Source: Actinomycetes bacterium
GTDB taxonomy: Bacteria; Actinomycetota; Acidimicrobiia; Acidimicrobiales; Acidimicrobiaceae
Length of the DNA stretch: 59,742 nt
NCBI GenBank assembly: GCA_021803345.1
Contig: JAJZLS010000041.1
Location: 1 to 59,742, forward strand
Direction: 5' to 3'
Shown: positions 42,536-52,700 of the stretch, in pieces
Numbering within the stretch: position 1 is the stretch's first letter
Layout: every line of letters begins with the position of its first letter
The notes under the pieces: generated by a model
Database searches by the model: none
The model's input: only the letters and a program-made list of their open reading frames with translations
What the model was told of the DNA's origin: nothing
Made by a program: the position numbers and the translations under genes

Positions 42536-42726
42536 GTATATACAACGAACTTATGTGCGGGAGCGCTAGATCCCCGGCTCTGACTCTCAACACGCAAGAA
42601 TCCCTTCTGGTAGTGACTGTGTTTGACAAGTGAAAGATCTATTGGCTCTTATTAAGTCGAAAAGTTGTGCAAGTATGGTGCAATTTAGTAAGATAACTAC
42701 TACGAGATGTCAATAGGAGGACAATA

Positions 42727-43506
42727 GTGGCTTTGGATTTGCCTTTGCCAATGAAGGACAAGCTGGTTAAATCTCCGCTCAGTCTTGTAGTTTGCCAAGT
42801 GAGGCATGAAGAGATTTCGGCTGTTAGCGATGCAAATCGAGTTCTCCAACTTCATTCAGAAGTAAAGAATCAGTACCCTTTGCTTGAGCAACAGTATGGT
42901 CAGTCATTGACTATCAGTGCTGGGCCTGGTGGAGTTCAACAGGATCAACAGAGATTAGAACGTGGCTGGCGGATGAAATCTTCCGATGGCTGGAATGTCG
43001 TTATCATGCCAAATTTCTTTTCGCTTGAAACTACTTCATATACGGAGTGGGAAGAATTCCGTGAGCGAACTGAAATCATAATTCAGTTAATATCCAAGAT
43101 TCTTTCCCCCCAACTTGAGCAAAGGATCGGGATCCGCTATATCAATCACATTAGAGTTCCTGGTGTCAATACTCCAAGAAGCTGGTTAGAGAAGATTGAT
43201 GCTGCGTTTCTTGGTCCTATCGGTCATGAGGTGCTTGGATCTGCAGTAGTAGAGAACCAGCAGGTTACCCAGTTCGACTTGGCTGAAGGCCGCGTCGCTA
43301 TTGTGAGGCATGGAACTACTCGAGATATCAGTGCTCGGGAGGACAACTATGTTTACATTATTGATCAGGACTGCTTTAGTCAGCGTGGTCACGCATTTCG
43401 TCAGGATGACGTGTGCAATGAAGTAGCTGCATTGCACACACTGCAGCTTCAGGTTTTTCAACAGGCAATCACGGGTAAGTTTTTGGAATATTTAAGGGGA
43501 GAGTAA
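42727..43506 (+). CDS. TIGR04255-family protein (unknown function), gene 1 of a three-gene operon
   Basis: A 259-residue protein matching the sporadically distributed TIGR04255 pattern. It has an N-terminal PLPMKDKLVKSPLSLVVCQVRHE, a central WNVVIMPNFFSLETTSYTEWEEF (about 100-122), and RIGIRYINHIRVPG (about 135-148). No catalytic motif or membrane segment is seen. GTG start at 42727 with AGGAGG seven bases before it. Its stop overlaps the next ATG (TAATG), so the two are translationally coupled. Members of this family occur in accessory regions; a defence role is possible but unproven. Confidence 0.72.
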   Translation: MALDLPLPMKDKLVKSPLSLVVCQVRHEEISAVSDANRVLQLHSEVKNQYPLLEQQYGQSLTISAGPGGVQQDQQRLERGWRMKSSDGWNVVIMPNFFSLETTSYTEWEEFRERTEIIIQLISKILSPQLEQRIGIRYINHIRVPGVNTPRSWLEKIDAAFLGPIGHEVLGSAVVENQQVTQFDLAEGRVAIVRHGTTRDISAREDNYVYIIDQDCFSQRGHAFRQDDVCNEVAALHTLQLQVFQQAITGKFLEYLRGE

Positions 43507-44471
43507 TGGCCGTTGTGGAGGACCAAAGTGTTTCACGGGTTGGCATATATGCACAAGCCTGGGAAATCGGTGAAATTGCAGAAACCCCGTTGCCTCAAGG
43601 TTCTATCGATTGGTTAGACAACCTATCATCAGTCACGAAAACAGAAATCAGTACTTCTTCCGGTTGCCAAGAGAGTGAAGTGTTGCAAGGAAAGTCACCT
43701 GATGGGCGAGAGTGGAAACGTATTTGGGAGATTCTTCTTGAGAGGTCCCGCGACCCTAATACTGAAATCGTTGGTTTGATTCCGAATGATCGATGGTCCC
43801 ATAGTGGTTTGGTAGGTGTAATAGGAGGGATATCTGCCGCGCTTGTTTCTGAAATCGTTCTAGTGGGTGATCCAGAGAATGCAATGTGGGATCCCACACC
43901 AGTTTCGTCTTCCGGCTTTGCAATCCGTCTTGTCTCATCAGAATTTCAGACGAGGGAATTTAGGAGCTTTGTGCTTCCAGGTGCTAAGACTCAGCAAATA
44001 TATTCCACCGAAGTGGTTCTGAGAAAGTTTGACGATCTGAAACGATGGCTGAATCGCGGAGAGCGTTATACAGCTAAAATCAGCAGGATATCAATTAGGA
44101 GCCTACGATACTGGTCTGCGGACAATTCTATCCAGCCTCGAGCTGCCACGGTGCGTAGACTATTTGAGCTTCATTCTTTGGTAGGTTCACTCGTGGAAAA
44201 GGCTGGGGAGGATGCCACACGAAACTGGTTCTCAACATCAACAGATAATGGAAAAAGTCGACTAGATCTACTAACACATGAGGATGGTGTTAGGCTTCTC
44301 ATTAGGGAAGCGAGTGATATCTTGTTTGCGAAACCGTCACCCACAACTACGGACATTGCTTACGAGGAGGAGCTTGAAGACCAGGAATTCCCTCCTGACG
44401 ACTATGTTGAACGAGTACCCAAGACGAACCCCCGACGACCACGGAGAGTCTTGCGCGGTAAGTTGGGTTAG
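43506..44471 (+). CDS. Protein of unknown function with MbcA/ParS-like C-terminal region, gene 2 of the operon
   Basis: A 321-residue soluble protein. Residues 1-205 resemble nothing I recognise. They include a hydrophobic GLVGVIGGISAALVSEIVLVG stretch (about 101-121) that is too polar at its borders to be called a membrane helix. The segment from SIQPRAATVRRLFELHSLVGSLV to LLIREASDILF (about 205-275) recalls the Xre/MbcA/ParS toxin-binding domain. The tail is rich in Glu, Pro and Arg. It overlaps gene 1 by one base and ends three bases before gene 3. Confidence 0.6.
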   Translation: MAVVEDQSVSRVGIYAQAWEIGEIAETPLPQGSIDWLDNLSSVTKTEISTSSGCQESEVLQGKSPDGREWKRIWEILLERSRDPNTEIVGLIPNDRWSHSGLVGVIGGISAALVSEIVLVGDPENAMWDPTPVSSSGFAIRLVSSEFQTREFRSFVLPGAKTQQIYSTEVVLRKFDDLKRWLNRGERYTAKISRISIRSLRYWSADNSIQPRAATVRRLFELHSLVGSLVEKAGEDATRNWFSTSTDNGKSRLDLLTHEDGVRLLIREASDILFAKPSPTTTDIAYEEELEDQEFPPDDYVERVPKTNPRRPRRVLRGKLG

Positions 44472-44474
44472 ACC

Positions 44475-45344
44475 ATGATCGACAGTGGTGTACCCCCGCT
44501 TGCAAAGTGGCCCGCGGGAGTACTGGATAACTTGAAGCGTTGGGAACAAGGTAATCTAGTTCGTTATCCACCGTTCTTTTACTTCGCGGATCCTAACGTT
44601 CCCATTTGGTCTGCAACGATGGACTACAGTGCTGATTCAGAAGGACCCGAAATAATATTACCTGAGGGAGATAACCTTCCATTATATGGCATAATAACAA
44701 CACAGACTTGCGACATTGCCGAAGAGGACAGCGATAGGCCAATCAGACCGTGGATCCAAATGTCCCCAGTCTATTCAACGAAAAGCTGGAAGAAAAGCAA
44801 ACTGGAAGATGGAAATGGACCCCGCTATCTATTTCTAATCCCTGACATTGACGAACCAGGGGTTTGGGTAGCCGATTTTCGTATCGAAATACCTATAGAA
44901 AAAGGTTGGCTTGCTAATCAGGAGCCCATTCAAGGCTTTCGCGATGATGAAGAGAAACACAAACTCGGTGAACGACTAGCGTGGTTACGAAGTAGACCAG
45001 CCTGGTCACCGCCGCTTGTCGAAGCAATACGATCTCTCAATAGAAAATTGCAGAGTCTTTACCAGCAAGATGAATCATACCTCGGGGATGAACTAGAGAG
45101 AAGTCTCGAAGAAGTGGCAGTCCTTGTAGACGATTACTCCGAACAGCATGAAGTTCAGTTTGTCTTCATAACTTCTGATAATTTATCTGATGACTGCAAG
45201 GAATTACTGGGACAGTGGTGGGACTCAGCGCGAGAAGAAGCCAATAGATCAAATCTGACGCTACATGCGTCCGATTTTGTTAAGTCGGAAAATCTCTCCC
45301 TAGCTGACTATCGAAAAATGACTCGAGTACTATCTTTTAGATAG
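44475..45344 (+). CDS. Protein of unknown function with TQTCD motif, gene 3 of the operon
   Basis: A 289-residue soluble, acidic protein that I cannot assign. The striking block is YGIITTQTCDIAEED at 71-85. A similar (S/T)QTCD element occurs in other uncharacterised accessory proteins and could hold a reactive Cys79. WLRSRPAWSPPLVEAIRSLN and a coiled stretch follow near 180-220. The C-terminal third has a QFVFITSDNLSDD strand-loop. The ATG lies three bases after gene 2. No similarity to the RES or ART toxin folds was seen. Confidence 0.6.
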   Translation: MIDSGVPPLAKWPAGVLDNLKRWEQGNLVRYPPFFYFADPNVPIWSATMDYSADSEGPEIILPEGDNLPLYGIITTQTCDIAEEDSDRPIRPWIQMSPVYSTKSWKKSKLEDGNGPRYLFLIPDIDEPGVWVADFRIEIPIEKGWLANQEPIQGFRDDEEKHKLGERLAWLRSRPAWSPPLVEAIRSLNRKLQSLYQQDESYLGDELERSLEEVAVLVDDYSEQHEVQFVFITSDNLSDDCKELLGQWWDSAREEANRSNLTLHASDFVKSENLSLADYRKMTRVLSFR

Positions 45345-45802
45345 CGTCTGGAATTGGCTCAATAGCCACTACAACATCTGAAATCGGGTGGTAGGCAGAG
45401 AGCGCCACATCGAAGGGCTCCTAGGTATGATCTATTATGTCGTGTTTAGTAGACGATTGCTGGGACTCGGAAAGTCGATTATGTGATCACGCAAGTGCGT
45501 TTGACCGAATCCAGCATTTCGATCCAGGACGAACTATTCGAGGCACGTTGGCCATTTACTGTCTTTTACGGTTTTTGTTGACAGCGTCCCTTAGTTCATT
45601 TGAATTGAGATTCCCACGGAAATTAGAGGGATAATGACAAGTGGCCGATAGCGAAGGCGTCGAGCAGGTCTATCGGAGAGATCCGAGATGGGCAAGCGGG
45701 GAGTCAAAACCTCTTAGGAGGGAGCAAGCGTGCAGACCATAGACCCACTAGGTGCGAGTCCTGCAGCCTCGTCATTCCTACAATGGAGGAGCCAAGCCGC
45801 TC
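45345..45802. other. 458-base region without a supported gene; possible structured RNA
   Basis: All frames are short or interrupted. Bases 45640-45790 are rich in small inverted repeats: CCTC-TTAG-GAGG near 45710, and TGCAGAC / GT-C-CTGCA near 45731-45765, which encloses a smaller TAGG/CCTG stem. This could be a remnant of a structured RNA or an insertion end. No known RNA family was recognised. Confidence 0.3.
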
Positions 45803-46003
45803 ATGTCACGGCGAAGGCAGCAACAGTTGATGCCGGAATTTATTGCCTATATGATCGACGCCAACCCGTCGGTAGCGCGCCGAGCGCTGATTGAAATGGC
45901 TCGCCGCAGATGGAAGGCCCCATTCGCTTCAACAGACAGCGAAATCATTAATCGTCTTCAGGCGTACTTCCAAAGACAAGGGTGGTCTGCCCTGGGGCTC
46001 TAG
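45803..46003 (+). CDS. Small Arg-rich protein of unknown function
   Basis: A 66-residue frame starting MSRRRQQQLMPEFIAYMIDA, then PSVARRALIEMARRRWKAP, predicted helical and basic. GGAGGA lies 12 bases before the ATG. It follows the structured stretch directly and could be a remnant of a larger gene. No family recognised. Confidence 0.4.
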   Translation: MSRRRQQQLMPEFIAYMIDANPSVARRALIEMARRRWKAPFASTDSEIINRLQAYFQRQGWSALGL

Positions 46004-46252
46004 CTCAAATCATGGAGTACCATTATTGGCGCTTTCGATTCACCAGGTCTCGTAAGATCCGCGCAAGGATACAACGACCATAGGATGCAGATTCGATCCA
46101 TCCACCTCCAGAGTAAGTAAGCACAAAATCGCTTCGGTCTACAGTCCTAGGCACAAATATACAATTTCTTTCATGGACCGGAAATCAGAATATGAATAGT
46201 GACTATTTACCAATACCACTTTTAAAAATTGAGTTTGTTGCCACAGATAACT

Positions 46253-46459
46253 TTAGATACCGTATGGTTTATCGGAACCTCGGGCGACCATTTCAATCAG
46301 ACTTTCCCGACAAAACCGCCATTGGCCATTCGGTGCCCTCCAAGCTGGAATTAAATCTTCTCGGGCGAGCTCCCTTATATGGCATACCGAACATCGAAGT
46401 AGCCGTGCTGCTTCCGCTGCACTGAGCATACGTTGATGAGATTGATAGGTGCTGTTCAT
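46253..46459 (-). CDS. Excisionase-like helix-turn-helix protein (copy 2)
   Basis: A 68-residue paralogue of the protein at 40822-41061. It shares LSAAEAARLLRCSVCHIRELAREDLIPA and NGQWRFCRESLIEM. The ATG at 46459 has GGAGGA seven bases upstream; an in-frame GTG at 46474 is less well placed. The shared ATATGTATGCAC motif lies 40 bases upstream (46499-46510). The roughly 450 bases from 46475 to 46928 hold little else besides a decayed frame at 46729. Confidence 0.78.
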   Translation of the reverse strand: MNSTYQSHQRMLSAAEAARLLRCSVCHIRELAREDLIPAWRAPNGQWRFCRESLIEMVARGSDKPYGI

Positions 46460-46498
46460 AACGCACTCCTCCACTTGATCAGAAAACTCTTCCTATTT

Positions 46499-46510
46499 AT
46501 ATGTATGCAC
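46499..46510 (-). promoter_or_regulatory. Shared 12-bp motif upstream of HTH copy 2
   Basis: ATATGTATGCAC, identical to the copies at 41106 and 53151, in the same orientation relative to its gene. TTGCTA (minus strand, 46515-46520) lies just upstream as in copy 1. The following -10 is less clear, so a regulator site is as likely as a promoter core. Confidence 0.5.
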
Positions 46511-46728
46511 CAGGTAGCAAAGTTCTTATTTAGAACGCAAAGATCATCCATAAACCCACCGATTTAAAAACGTGGAAGTTGGTGACAGTGGTCGACCAAC
46601 CTAGCCAAAAGACGCTGGTCAAGCAAAACCAGGCTCTAGCTTTGAACTTGAAAGTTGCTACACCCAATTCAAATAAAACTGCATTCAGCAGATTCAGTGG
46701 AAACAATTCAGACCGAAACATAATGATG

Positions 46729-46909
46729 CACAATTACCAGGGTATTTGCTTTCGAGGATTCGCCAAAAAGCGATGCGGCATCAATTCTTAATATTGTGAG
46801 ATCCAATTTAAAATGCTCTAAAGAGGTTCAAGAAAGCTTTCTCAGCGCATTCCACAAAGTGACTGGTGAGTCAAAACGTAACATAAGTGCTACACTAGAT
46901 TTGGTTTAG
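46729..46909 (+). pseudogene. Decayed or truncated frame ahead of the XRE gene
   Basis: An open frame of about 60 codons without ATG ends ...SILNIVRSNLKCSKEVQESF and SAFHKVTGESKRNIS before TAG. The composition looks protein-like. It stops 19 bases before the XRE gene, where a HigB-type toxin would be expected. A GTG at 46796 could start a 37-residue peptide. No family recognised. Confidence 0.25.
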
Positions 46910-46928
46910 AAGTGAGATAAGGATTGCT

Positions 46929-47294
46929 ATGCCCACCACTCATCAGAAGGCGCAGGTGCTTGACACCAGTCATTACCAGAATCGCCGCTCTCGTGAGTTG
47001 AGCGACGCCACCTTTGAACAGCATTATCGGCAGGCACGAGCCGAGATAGCCCAGGTCGATGCCGTCATGCGTCAACTTGATTCCCTAAGGGAGGATGCAG
47101 GCATGTCAAAGGCGGAGCTAGCTCGTATGATCGGCAAGAACCCATCCGTTGTGCGCCGACTTTTTACTGCAGAAGTGAACCCCGAGCTGAAAACTATTGC
47201 TGCAATTGCAAGTGCTCTTGGTGCTCGCCTGGAGATCATCAGCGAGAAACCTGGGTCCACGAACTGCGATGATGCGCCATATGCGATTGCTTGA
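46929..47294 (+). CDS. XRE-family HTH protein, orphan antitoxin-like
   Basis: A 121-residue protein with an N-terminal 45-residue extension, then an XRE helix-turn-helix at about 55-105 (REDAGMSKAELARMIGKNPSVVRRLF, TIAAIASALGARLEII). The layout resembles HigA-type antitoxins, which pair with RelE/HigB toxins, but no toxin gene is intact beside it. AAGGATT precedes the ATG. The 256 bases after it (47295-47550) hold no supported gene. Confidence 0.75.
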   Translation: MPTTHQKAQVLDTSHYQNRRSRELSDATFEQHYRQARAEIAQVDAVMRQLDSLREDAGMSKAELARMIGKNPSVVRRLFTAEVNPELKTIAAIASALGARLEIISEKPGSTNCDDAPYAIA

Positions 47295-47550
47295 ATGACC
47301 GCATATAGGGCCTTATGGCTAAAATATGTATTGTTTTATGGCCTGAAATTTAATCCACCGCAGAATCCATTGGACGCAAATTTTGCGATGAAACGCATCG
47401 ACCTAAATTGCGTCAATGCCAATTCACCAGTCAATCACCCCTGGCAAAATTAGCAACATTTGAGTTATTGCGATTACCAAACGACGTTAGGCAGAATCTG
47501 TATCACCATAATCGCGAAGCCATTAAATTTCATCTGAGGGAAAACCATCA

Positions 47551-48201
47551 TTATGACTGAGATGGGGCAATATGTGAGATCAATCTATGCATTCCAGAAG
47601 AAGGATTGTTGTGCGGAAACTGCGTGTCATTTCCCTTATGACGTTCATCAAGTTCTGCTGCACGCTGGGCTGCCTCAGTAACCAAGGGCATATACGTTAC
47701 CGCGTCAAGACCTTTGTCTTGCGAGCCATCCAAACTGCGCCGGAGTTTACGAGCTTCTGTATTGTCTAACCAAGCAGTCTGATTCTGAAAATGGAGGATA
47801 AGCCATAGTTCGAAGCAGGGATTGGAAATCGCGAGTTCAATTCCGTTCTGTCGAGCTTGCTCCACTGTTTCTCTCAGTGCAGGATGGTTCTTCGGCCATT
47901 CAACATCAAAAACACACCAGAATTCGTCAATCTCGCCATCGATTTCAATGGACCTGTTGCGGGCATCGATCGCCATGGAGACCAACGTACTGGGCACCGA
48001 ACCACCCAGTCCGTTTTGCACCTGCAAATCGACCGCCGCACTATCACGTACCGATGGTTGTCGCTTTAGTGCTTCGAGATACTCTGGCTCGGTCTTCACG
48101 CCTTCACAAAAAATGAGGATCGTTCTTCTAGGTTTGCGAACTGCCACCCGGCGCTTGAGAGAGCGACCTCGAGCGCCTTTGGTGTCGTGAGATCTAGCCA
48201 C
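47551..48201 (-). CDS. rloB: RloB-like protein (Toprim-like)
   Basis: Partner of an AAA15/RloA ATPase. The motif ILIFCEGVKTEPEYLEALKR (near residue 29) is the RloB signature with the Toprim-like catalytic Glu. A DEFWCVFDVEW strand (about 95) supplies further acidic residues, and NPCFELWLILHF (about 125) is the other conserved block. The GTG at 48201, five bases after the rloA stop, is chosen; the longer frame would run back into rloA. RloA/RloB were first named as open frames linked to type I restriction loci in Campylobacter. An antiphage role is inferred. Confidence 0.83.
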   Translation of the reverse strand: MARSHDTKGARGRSLKRRVAVRKPRRTILIFCEGVKTEPEYLEALKRQPSVRDSAAVDLQVQNGLGGSVPSTLVSMAIDARNRSIEIDGEIDEFWCVFDVEWPKNHPALRETVEQARQNGIELAISNPCFELWLILHFQNQTAWLDNTEARKLRRSLDGSQDKGLDAVTYMPLVTEAAQRAAELDERHKGNDTQFPHNNPSSGMHRLISHIAPSQS

Positions 48202-48205
48202 TGGT

Positions 48206-49498
48206 CTAAAACAGCCCAAGCGCCTGACGGAGCGTAAACTGGTCAAGTTCAGGAACTGCGCCAAATCTCCCTTGCAGATATGCCCTTTCCAGGTTTAGTG
48301 ATCTCCTGACTTTATCTCCACCAAATTCCGCCAGAGCGGTCAAGGTGGTAGTTCCATTCTCACCTTTTTCAGTCAGCCAAACTTCATCACGATTCAGGTG
48401 ATTGAGAAGACTGGTGTCATGGGTGGTGAAGATCAGCTGGGCTCCTCTGGGGTTAGTCTCTGGATCTTGAAATAGTTCCACAAGACGCGCTGATAATCTG
48501 GGATGAAGGCTCGCGTCAATCTCGTCAAAGATAAGGATTTGGCCCCTACTCAAAGCACTCAGAGTGGGCCCAATGAGGGAGAACCATATCTGGGTTCCAG
48601 CCGATTCTTCTTCAAAATCAAAAGCTAGTTCTTCACCTAATACGCGGTGTATTAGTCGTAGCTGTTTTCGGGGATAAACACGTGCTTGGTGAGTTTCCTG
48701 CGACTCATCCATTTCAAATTTACTAATCTGTACATCGTCAATACCAAGATCGGCGAAACGCAAAAGTGCCAACGCTGACTCTCGCGACGCCACAGGGACA
48801 GAACCCGGTTCATCAAAGAGAGATGTCTGTATTAAAGATCCCTGCTCTTCAAAAAGTCGTCCAGTTGCATTAGTACCAAACATCGCAGCTCTTAGCGGTC
48901 CATTAATAGGAGTTCGACGCCGAGGAATAAATATCCCAAAACCAGCCAGTGCACGCGCGAACGGCTCCACCTCCGGCTCATCAAACCTCATAGCCGCTGA
49001 AAGTACCAGTGTTGTAGGTGTTAGCAGTTCTCTTACACCTGATAACACCCCAAGTCCTCGGCGAAAGCTGACTTTTGTTCCCTCTCGCTCGAATAATATA
49101 CGCCGACGACGCTCAGGATAGCTGTATAGTCCCTCGAATAAGACTTCGGAGTGGTTCAGCTCGATTCGGTAAGCGTATCGTACCTCATTGACCACCATCT
49201 CTACCTCGTAAGTAGACTCCGTGCTGGGACCTCTACCGAACTTGAATGGTTCACGGGGGATGAACTTATCCCAAGTGCGGAGCGAACTGCGTATGGCAAT
49301 CGAGAGCCATGCAAGAGCTTCAATCACATTCGACTTGCCAGAAGCATTGGGGCCATAAATACCCGCAACTGTAAGAACGCTCTCCGAAAGTGATCCGAAT
49401 GATCGTATCGATACCCGATCCTCGTCGACTGCGATCATTGACAATTCAACAGGTTCCAAGATTGACCGATGATTAGAGACTTCGAACCTAAGGAGCAT
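48206..49498 (-). CDS. rloA: RloA-like AAA15-family ATPase
   Basis: A 430-residue SMC/OLD-like ATPase. Walker A GPNASGKSN lies at 49-57, a QTSLFDEP-containing middle follows, and the ABC-like signature is degenerate. Walker B ILIFDEIDASLHPR (about 340) and the H-loop QLIFTTHDTSLL (about 372) are clear. It precedes rloB with a five-base gap in one transcript. This ATPase-plus-Toprim layout resembles OLD and Septu-type defence pairs. No restriction-modification genes are nearby. Confidence 0.86.
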   Translation of the reverse strand: MLLRFEVSNHRSILEPVELSMIAVDEDRVSIRSFGSLSESVLTVAGIYGPNASGKSNVIEALAWLSIAIRSSLRTWDKFIPREPFKFGRGPSTESTYEVEMVVNEVRYAYRIELNHSEVLFEGLYSYPERRRRILFEREGTKVSFRRGLGVLSGVRELLTPTTLVLSAAMRFDEPEVEPFARALAGFGIFIPRRRTPINGPLRAAMFGTNATGRLFEEQGSLIQTSLFDEPGSVPVASRESALALLRFADLGIDDVQISKFEMDESQETHQARVYPRKQLRLIHRVLGEELAFDFEEESAGTQIWFSLIGPTLSALSRGQILIFDEIDASLHPRLSARLVELFQDPETNPRGAQLIFTTHDTSLLNHLNRDEVWLTEKGENGTTTLTALAEFGGDKVRRSLNLERAYLQGRFGAVPELDQFTLRQALGLF

Positions 49499-49747
49499 GA
49501 TCTTATATTAGCATTGTGGCAGCGTTTACACGTGTCGATACGTCAATATCTGACAATTTATCGCTTGAAAATGCATCACACTGCATCTAGCGCCTCTAAG
49601 TGATAACCTGGCCACACGGCCTTTGACTCGACTTATCTTGCACCCCCACAACTCTGTGATTAGCTTTCAACATTTGTCAGGATTCGCTTCTATGGCCGGC
49701 AGGGTGTCACTTTAGTACGATCTTCTGTTTTACAAAACCGCTGTCAA

Positions 49748-52700
49748 CTAGCGGCTTCTGCCGTATCCGTAGCCACCTCCACCACGACCTTTCGATGTCC
49801 CTCGGTCATAGCTTGAACTACTTGAGCTACTTGAACTCCTGTAGCCGTTCTCTTGACTTGCCTTATAAGCTGCTTCTCGCATTGCCTTTTCTTGGGCAGC
49901 TCTTTCCTGTGGTCCCGGGTCGAGATCCGGATAGTACATCTCGTCGCTGTCAGGTTCGATCCTTCTGACTTTGTCGATTTTGAAATAGTCATCCTTGATA
50001 GACCATCCTTTCCCTAGCATTTTCCACAACACACTGTCATATTTGAATTTGTCAACAACCCAAATTCCATCGTCGTTCTTATAGAAGAATCCGCCGCTAT
50101 ATTTACGTTTCTTCCAATTCTCAAATTGCTGCTCAGGACTAGGTGTGATCTTTTCAGGGCTATCGGATACTCTAATGGGTTCGTCATCCCAGGTTCCAAA
50201 GATCTTGTTGCTGACTACTTTAGGCTTCGGCTTTGCTTGAATATCTGGTTCTGAGATTTTGTCTTGATCTGAAATCTCTGGTTCGACTGGTTCTGGTTCG
50301 ACTGGTTCCGGTTCGACTGGTTCCGGTTCGATATCTTCTGGGCTAGCTGACTCCGATGCTCTGGCTTTATAAATCAAGTCACTGGGTCCACCACTGTCAC
50401 TGGAATTACTAGCTCGCACCTCTTTAACACTTTGGGCCAAAGTGGGATCAGATTTACACATCTCATCTACTGTCTGGGCTATTCCTTCACGAAGTAGAAC
50501 TTGTTCTACAACCGACCTGGGGTCTTCGGTTTCACTAAGTGCAATTATTACTGGAGCGTATCTTCCTCTAGTGGTAGCTGAATATAGCCATTCACGGGTT
50601 TCCATTCCGGTTACAACCACAACTGAACGGCTAAATGTCTGGCCCTGGGCTGAATCTCCAGTATGAACTCCACCAAGTGTAAGGGTGTCTTTGGCAACAT
50701 CACGTCTGATAGTGGCACTGTATCCATTTACTTTGATTACAACTGAAGACTCATTTACTTCTACGATTTGGCCCTTTTGTCCGTTATGGAAAACTTGTGA
50801 GAATTCACCATCTGGCGACATAACTTTCAAGTTACGCCGAATTACAACTTCATCGCCTACCCAGCCGGCAATAGAGTCACGCAACATTACGACGTTTGGA
50901 GTATCAGTTCCTGGTAGCATTTCCATTTCTGGTCTTGGAAGCAGTTGCGCGATTTGACATCTGAGATCATTTGATTGAACCACAACTTCAGAACCAGAAA
51001 AACTATTTACTATATCGATTATCTCTTCGATCTTTTCTGCCGGTCTGATCTGCAGTAGATCAAGAACTTTTTCAGGTTCAACTTCACCTGTAACTACGTT
51101 TCGAAGCTGGTCATGAACTTCTCTCCATGGTTCACATCTCTTTGTTTCATCAAGGGTTGCCATCCCTAGTTCTTGTGCAACATCGATTAGCAATCTTGCT
51201 GAAGTAGAGCCGTCAATTGGCTGGATCTGATGTTTATCACCAAGTGCTTTTACGATTACACCAGACTCTGCCAAGGAAAGGATCATCTCGATATCTGAGT
51301 GGTCAAGTAGACCAAGTTCATCAACTACAAGTACATCTCCCGGCATTGGTATGTCGGCAAAGTTGTCTGGATATATGTTGGCTTTATTACCGAAGTTATG
51401 GTCAGTATTGCGTGCGTTTATGTTGGAATTATTGCCGTACCTATTACCAGAATTGTCTGGATTCATACTGCTGTTGACGTAAGTACTCATGTTTCTATTT
51501 GCGCGTAGATTTTCGTTATCAGAACTGAGCGAATCGCCGAGTGCAATTCGTCGTCTGAGAGCTTGAGTAGAAAGTGATCTGGAACTTATTGCACCGGCTG
51601 AAATACCGGTTTCAGTTGCAGTCAGGCGATTTCTTGCAGTTGCCCAAACCCTAACTCCCCGGTCATTCCAGTATTTGTTTGCCAAGGTAAGGGACTGGGT
51701 CTTTCCTCCACCAGCAACACCTGAAATGACACAGAGAGCCGGTCCGGTGGTATTTGTGAGTTGTTCATCAATTGACGGCTTATGCGAACCTACAAAGGGA
51801 AAATCACTGGCTGGGTTAGCTGCATTTGTGATTTCGCTACCGGTAGTCAGTACCTTGGTTGCCCTGGTGCGGATCTCATCTTCACGTATCAGCTGTGAGT
51901 GAAGTACCCAGTGTTTATCACCAACTAATACTCTCGGATCTGCACCTACTTTAGCCATCAGTTCTGGACGTTCGCTGTCATCAGCAAATCGGGCACAGAG
52001 TCCAGCAACTGCTTCTGGTTTTGGTGCTCGTGGTAGTGTTGCCATTAGAGCAATAACTGAAGTTACATCGTCATATTTCGGGTACTCAGACCAAGCCTTC
52101 TTTGCCACCTTCGACATTTCATCCCAATCACTGACGCCATATTTTTCGGCTAACCATTTACCGATTATTTTTGACTTTTCTGGATCTGACATAGCTTCAT
52201 CAATTGCGTGCTCTATAGCTTCGCCGCCAAAGTGTTCACCACCGAGTTGCTCACCACCGAGTTGTTCACCTCTAGCTATTTTGATCATATTTATAAGACT
52301 TTCTGGAAGGCCTTTGTCAGCTTTGCCCTCACAGATCTGTCTCCAGTGATGCCAGGCCTGTTCATCAGATATCGGAATATCATTAGCTGCAAAATAGGTC
52401 TGGATTGCTTTTACTGAGTTGCGGCCTGTAGAGGCTCGTTCTATAATTTCTGGATCTACTCCTACTACTTCACCATCAAGGCCAAATCCAAGGCCGATCT
52501 TTGCCATTTCATTAGCTAATACTCTTCTTACAGAACCATCAGCCAGCTTTGCGCTCTCATTGAGTAGTTTTTTACCGTCAATCTGGCCACGTCTACCGTC
52601 AATGGTTTCAGCTGTTGCTGAGATGATGAGATGAATGTGCATGTGTGGATCACCTCCGGCACTTGCCGCATGTCCAACCCACCATCCCTTTAGGCCAGAA

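Noticed and set aside
46192-46425. Plus-strand frame of 77 codons
   Set aside because: It lies opposite HTH copy 2, which has a recognisable domain, a ribosome binding site and a paralogue.
46579-46791. Plus-strand frame of 70 codons in the gap before the XRE gene
   Set aside because: No ribosome binding site, no domain, and composition unlike a protein.
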